Assembly (NCBI GenBank): GCA_007449985.2
Contig: VIIQ02000647.1
Location: 186,001-250,000, forward strand
Source: Desmodesmus armatus
Lineage: Eukaryota; Chlorophyta; Chlorophyceae; Sphaeropleales; Scenedesmaceae
Length of the DNA: 64,000 nt
Direction: 5' to 3'
Shown: one piece after another, positions 61,531-64,000 of the stretch
Layout: the number at the start of each line of letters is the position of its first letter
Numbering within the stretch: position 1 is the first letter of the stretch
Program-made: the position numbers and the translations under genes
Notes under the pieces: model-generated
What the model was told of the DNA's origin: nothing
The model's input: only the letters and a program-made list of their open reading frames with translations
The model's database searches: none

Positions 61531-63129
61531 GTGAGGGGTGTAGTGCTGCAGCGCTGTATGCTGCTGTATGGCGTATGGTGTCTGACTGTTGGAAGCTGCC
61601 TGCAAGCTGCAGGGACTCCTACCAACAGGATGTCGGCAGCTGGTGGCATATGTGTGATGTACTGCCAGCTCAGTGGGGTACATGTACAGGCTGTAGTGTG
61701 GTCATGTCGTGCTGCTGTTGTGTCTGCTAGCGCAGCTTGATGTTGTTGGTGTTGGTGGGGTCGTTTTGGTTTGCAGGGTGCAGGTGATGTGCGCTCTGTT
61801 CTGTGGGCTTTGCAAGAGTTGCAGCGTTGCTGTCGGCAGTTGCAGGGGTGCTCAGTGGGTGGTTGATTTGTTTGTAGGCTGTGGTTGCTGCGCTGATGGG
61901 GTTAGCGGTCGGCAACAGTCCCTAGCCTTTGAAGCACAGCGCGTGCAATGTGCACACATATGTCATTGCTATGGGATCTTCAACTTCCTGCAATGAATAC
62001 TGCGGTGTACTTGGTGCAGCAGTGTGTGGTGCTGCTGTGTGATGGAACACTACATGCAGCAGGAAGTCAATTTCAAGTTACAGGCGCCCGGCGGCCCCTA
62101 CTGTAGATGGGACCTGCATTGTCTGTGAGGTGTTTTGGTGACTGTCGCAATTGTGCAGCGAATTGACTTTGAAGAGTTCAGTCAAGTAGTTGATATCAGC
62201 ATGACTGTGCTGCCGCTTTCTCACGTTTTCTTTGCAAGCTGTTATTCGGGAGCGTGTGCAGCGTCGCAAGTGCTGTTGTGGTGTGTCGCACCATTGAGTG
62301 CCAGTAGTGAAGATTTGGGGTGCAGGGCTGGGCGCTGCTGCTGCCAGCTGGCCTGGCAAGTGCTGCAGTGTTTTGCTGTCTTTGCATTGGTAGGGCGTGT
62401 GCTGCTGGCCCTTTGGTCTGTTGGCTATTGAATGCTGTGTGAGGGTGAGATGTGAGTGCTTGGGTGTGCTGACTACCATAATGGCTGTGCATTGCCTGTA
62501 CAGCCTGGCTGTGCGAGTGGTGTGTCTGGCAGCCTGCACCAAGGCATGTTGAAACCGGTGTCACGTCAACATGCTGCAGTGAAAACTTCTGATAAGAGAC
62601 GAGTGGACACGGTGCGTAGTGTGCTGCAGGATCAGCTGGTGGAACATGTGGAGCCCAACTTGGCTGCCAAGGCTCACACATGGAGCAGAACGATTGCAAT
62701 GTTCTCGCAGCAGGATTAACTTCCCCAATGAAGTTCAATGGCATCACAACGTCGCACGTTGTATTGACTAGTCCTGTACAGTGACTCCACAGGGGACGAC
62801 AAAGGGAAGACTGCTCCTGTCCACCATTTAAATACACGCAACGTATGTGTAGAGGTCAGTGCTGTTCGAGTAAACGCTTACCTTATCGCGTGACGGGTCA
62901 GGTATCGCATGAAGCTGGTACATGCTATAATCCAGAACCCGACCTGCCTCTTAAGATGGAGGCGTACATGCTACAAATACTGCATCAGTGACTCCTCAAC
63001 ATCATCCAGCGTTGCAACTGTTTCTTTCCAGCACTACCCGGCAGTGAAAGCCGAGCGGAAACGGCCAGTCCGCTGTCAAGCCTCAAGTCACGACTGGGAA
63101 AGCAGTGTTATCTGTTCGACTTCTTCAGT
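61531..63129. other. Intergenic region between the two silk-like genes
   Basis: About 1.6 kb with no gene I can support. It holds the 3' UTR of the first silk-like gene and the promoter of the second. T/G-rich stretches dominate 61700-62450. Confidence 0.45.
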
Positions 63130-63779
63130 ATGTATATGATGAGGAGACCCGCTCTCCTAGCCTGGGCAGGTGAGTATTGATAGGAGGATTATTGATAATC
63201 GCGTCGTCCCGAAAAGGACGAAACGTCTGCATCAATTGCCGAAAACAATTTATAACAAGAATTCTGCACTGCTCATAGCACAAGCGCTGCCTGACCTGTC
63301 CTGTCCTGTGTCTTGCCTCTGTTGCACCTGCAGTTCTTGCCCTTGCTGTTTGTGCTGTTGCTGAGGATGCCGTGGCCGCCAGTGTCGCGCCCTCCAACCA
63401 ACGTGAACTCAAGCAGTTTGGGATGTCAGCATCTCAGGCTCAGGCCCAGGCCCAGGCACAATCTGGTGAGCAGTGATACACTACCGTATGCCCCAGTGAC
63501 ATCCCCACAATTGTGTGCATGCAGTATCCATGTGGGGTCAGGAGACACCAAGCCACGCCCACTGCCATCCTCACCTATCTGTCGGTTTTTCCAGGCCTGC
63601 AGAGACAGCAATATTGCCTGCCAGCTGCTGCAGCGCCATGGCCTGCTGCCAACGCTCCACCCTCACCCTTCTTTCTGCTACCTGCTCTGTTTGTCACCCC
63701 CCTGTGTTACCCCTTCCAGCAGGAGGAGGCTTCGGTGGTTCTGCATCCCAGGCACAAGCCCAAGCCCAGTCCCAGTCAA
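63130..63779 (+). CDS. Secreted Ala-Gln-repeat protein, 5' part (runs off right edge)
   Basis: Exons 63130-63169, 63334-63465 and 63720-63779 join in phase with GTGAGT, GTGAGC and GTAAGC donors. The start MYMMRRPALLAWA then VLALAVCAVAEDAVA is a strong signal peptide with probable cleavage near AVA. It continues VAPSNQRELKQFG, SASQAQAQAQAQSG, then AGGGFGGSASQAQAQAQSQS, so repeat units appear to be one per exon. The gene continues beyond 64000. Same exon layout (signal split by intron 1 after the same kind of Ala-Trp-Ala/Leu-Ala stretch, phase 1) and similar FGG-SA-AQA segments as the GPGPYGG gene upstream suggest a tandem gene family. Function unknown; probably wall or matrix. Confidence 0.72.
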
Positions 63780-64000
63780 GTAAGCACCAAACACACCCTC
63801 GTCGTATCCCAATCGGCCCCTCATCACCCAGTCTGTTGCAAGGCGCCCTCTCGTCTGTCCTTGATACCTCCATGGACAATGTAGACAACTGCCGGCATGA
63901 CACGGGCATATACCTCTATCATATAAGTCGCAACAGCGCAATACGCACTGACACATCCTTACCCTGCCGCTGCTGCTGCATTTGCCTCTGCCCTTTCTGC

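Overview
The window looks like nuclear DNA of a green alga (chlorophyte, probably Chlorophyceae). Genes are split into many short exons with GT-AG introns, coding DNA is rich in GC and CAG/GCAGCAGCTG, proteins carry Ala/Gln/Ser low-complexity runs, and the recognisable genes are of plant/algal type (BADC, AUG4-like augmin subunit, plant-type CCA-adding enzyme, UBP6). Exon borders were placed by eye from splice signals, reading phase and family motifs.

Layout. 330-1432 (-): UBP6/USP14 deubiquitinase, running off the left edge. 1968-4778 (+): C-terminal half of a CCA-adding enzyme whose catalytic head is not in the window. 6139-24026 (+): an RRM protein gene whose intron holds a 15-kb Ty3/gypsy-type LTR retrotransposon (6571-21546, antisense). 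28672-31021 (-): BADC, a biotin-domain protein lacking the biotinyl lysine. 31588-34695 (+): degenerate eIF4A-like C-terminal helicase domain. 35725-44023 (+): a protein kinase of about 2,180 residues with about 1,530 residues inserted inside its catalytic domain. 48459-53428 (+): AUG4/HAUS4-like coiled-coil protein. 54178-61437 (+): a secreted silk-like GPGPYGG-repeat protein whose signal-peptide exon is split by a Ty1/copia element (54198-60021). 63130 to the right edge (+): a second secreted protein with Ala-Gln repeats.

The most unusual object is the Ty3/gypsy element. Besides gag, protease, reverse transcriptase, RNase H and integrase it encodes a deoxyribonucleoside kinase domain between RNase H and integrase, a PHD finger just before the integrase, five degenerate copies of an unrecognised ~40-residue repeat between protease and reverse transcriptase, and an unassigned ~300-residue region after the kinase. 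Its LTRs differ at only about five positions and its catalytic motifs are intact, so the cargo is probably functional. The kinase occupies the slot where some lentiviruses carry dUTPase, suggesting self-supplied dNTP precursors.

Other themes are short tandem duplications copying splice junctions (RRM, BADC and eIF4A-like genes), a ~100-130-bp interspersed repeat that sits close to exons, and single-base frame breaks in otherwise good genes, which may be assembly errors. No tRNA, rRNA or CRISPR array was recognised.
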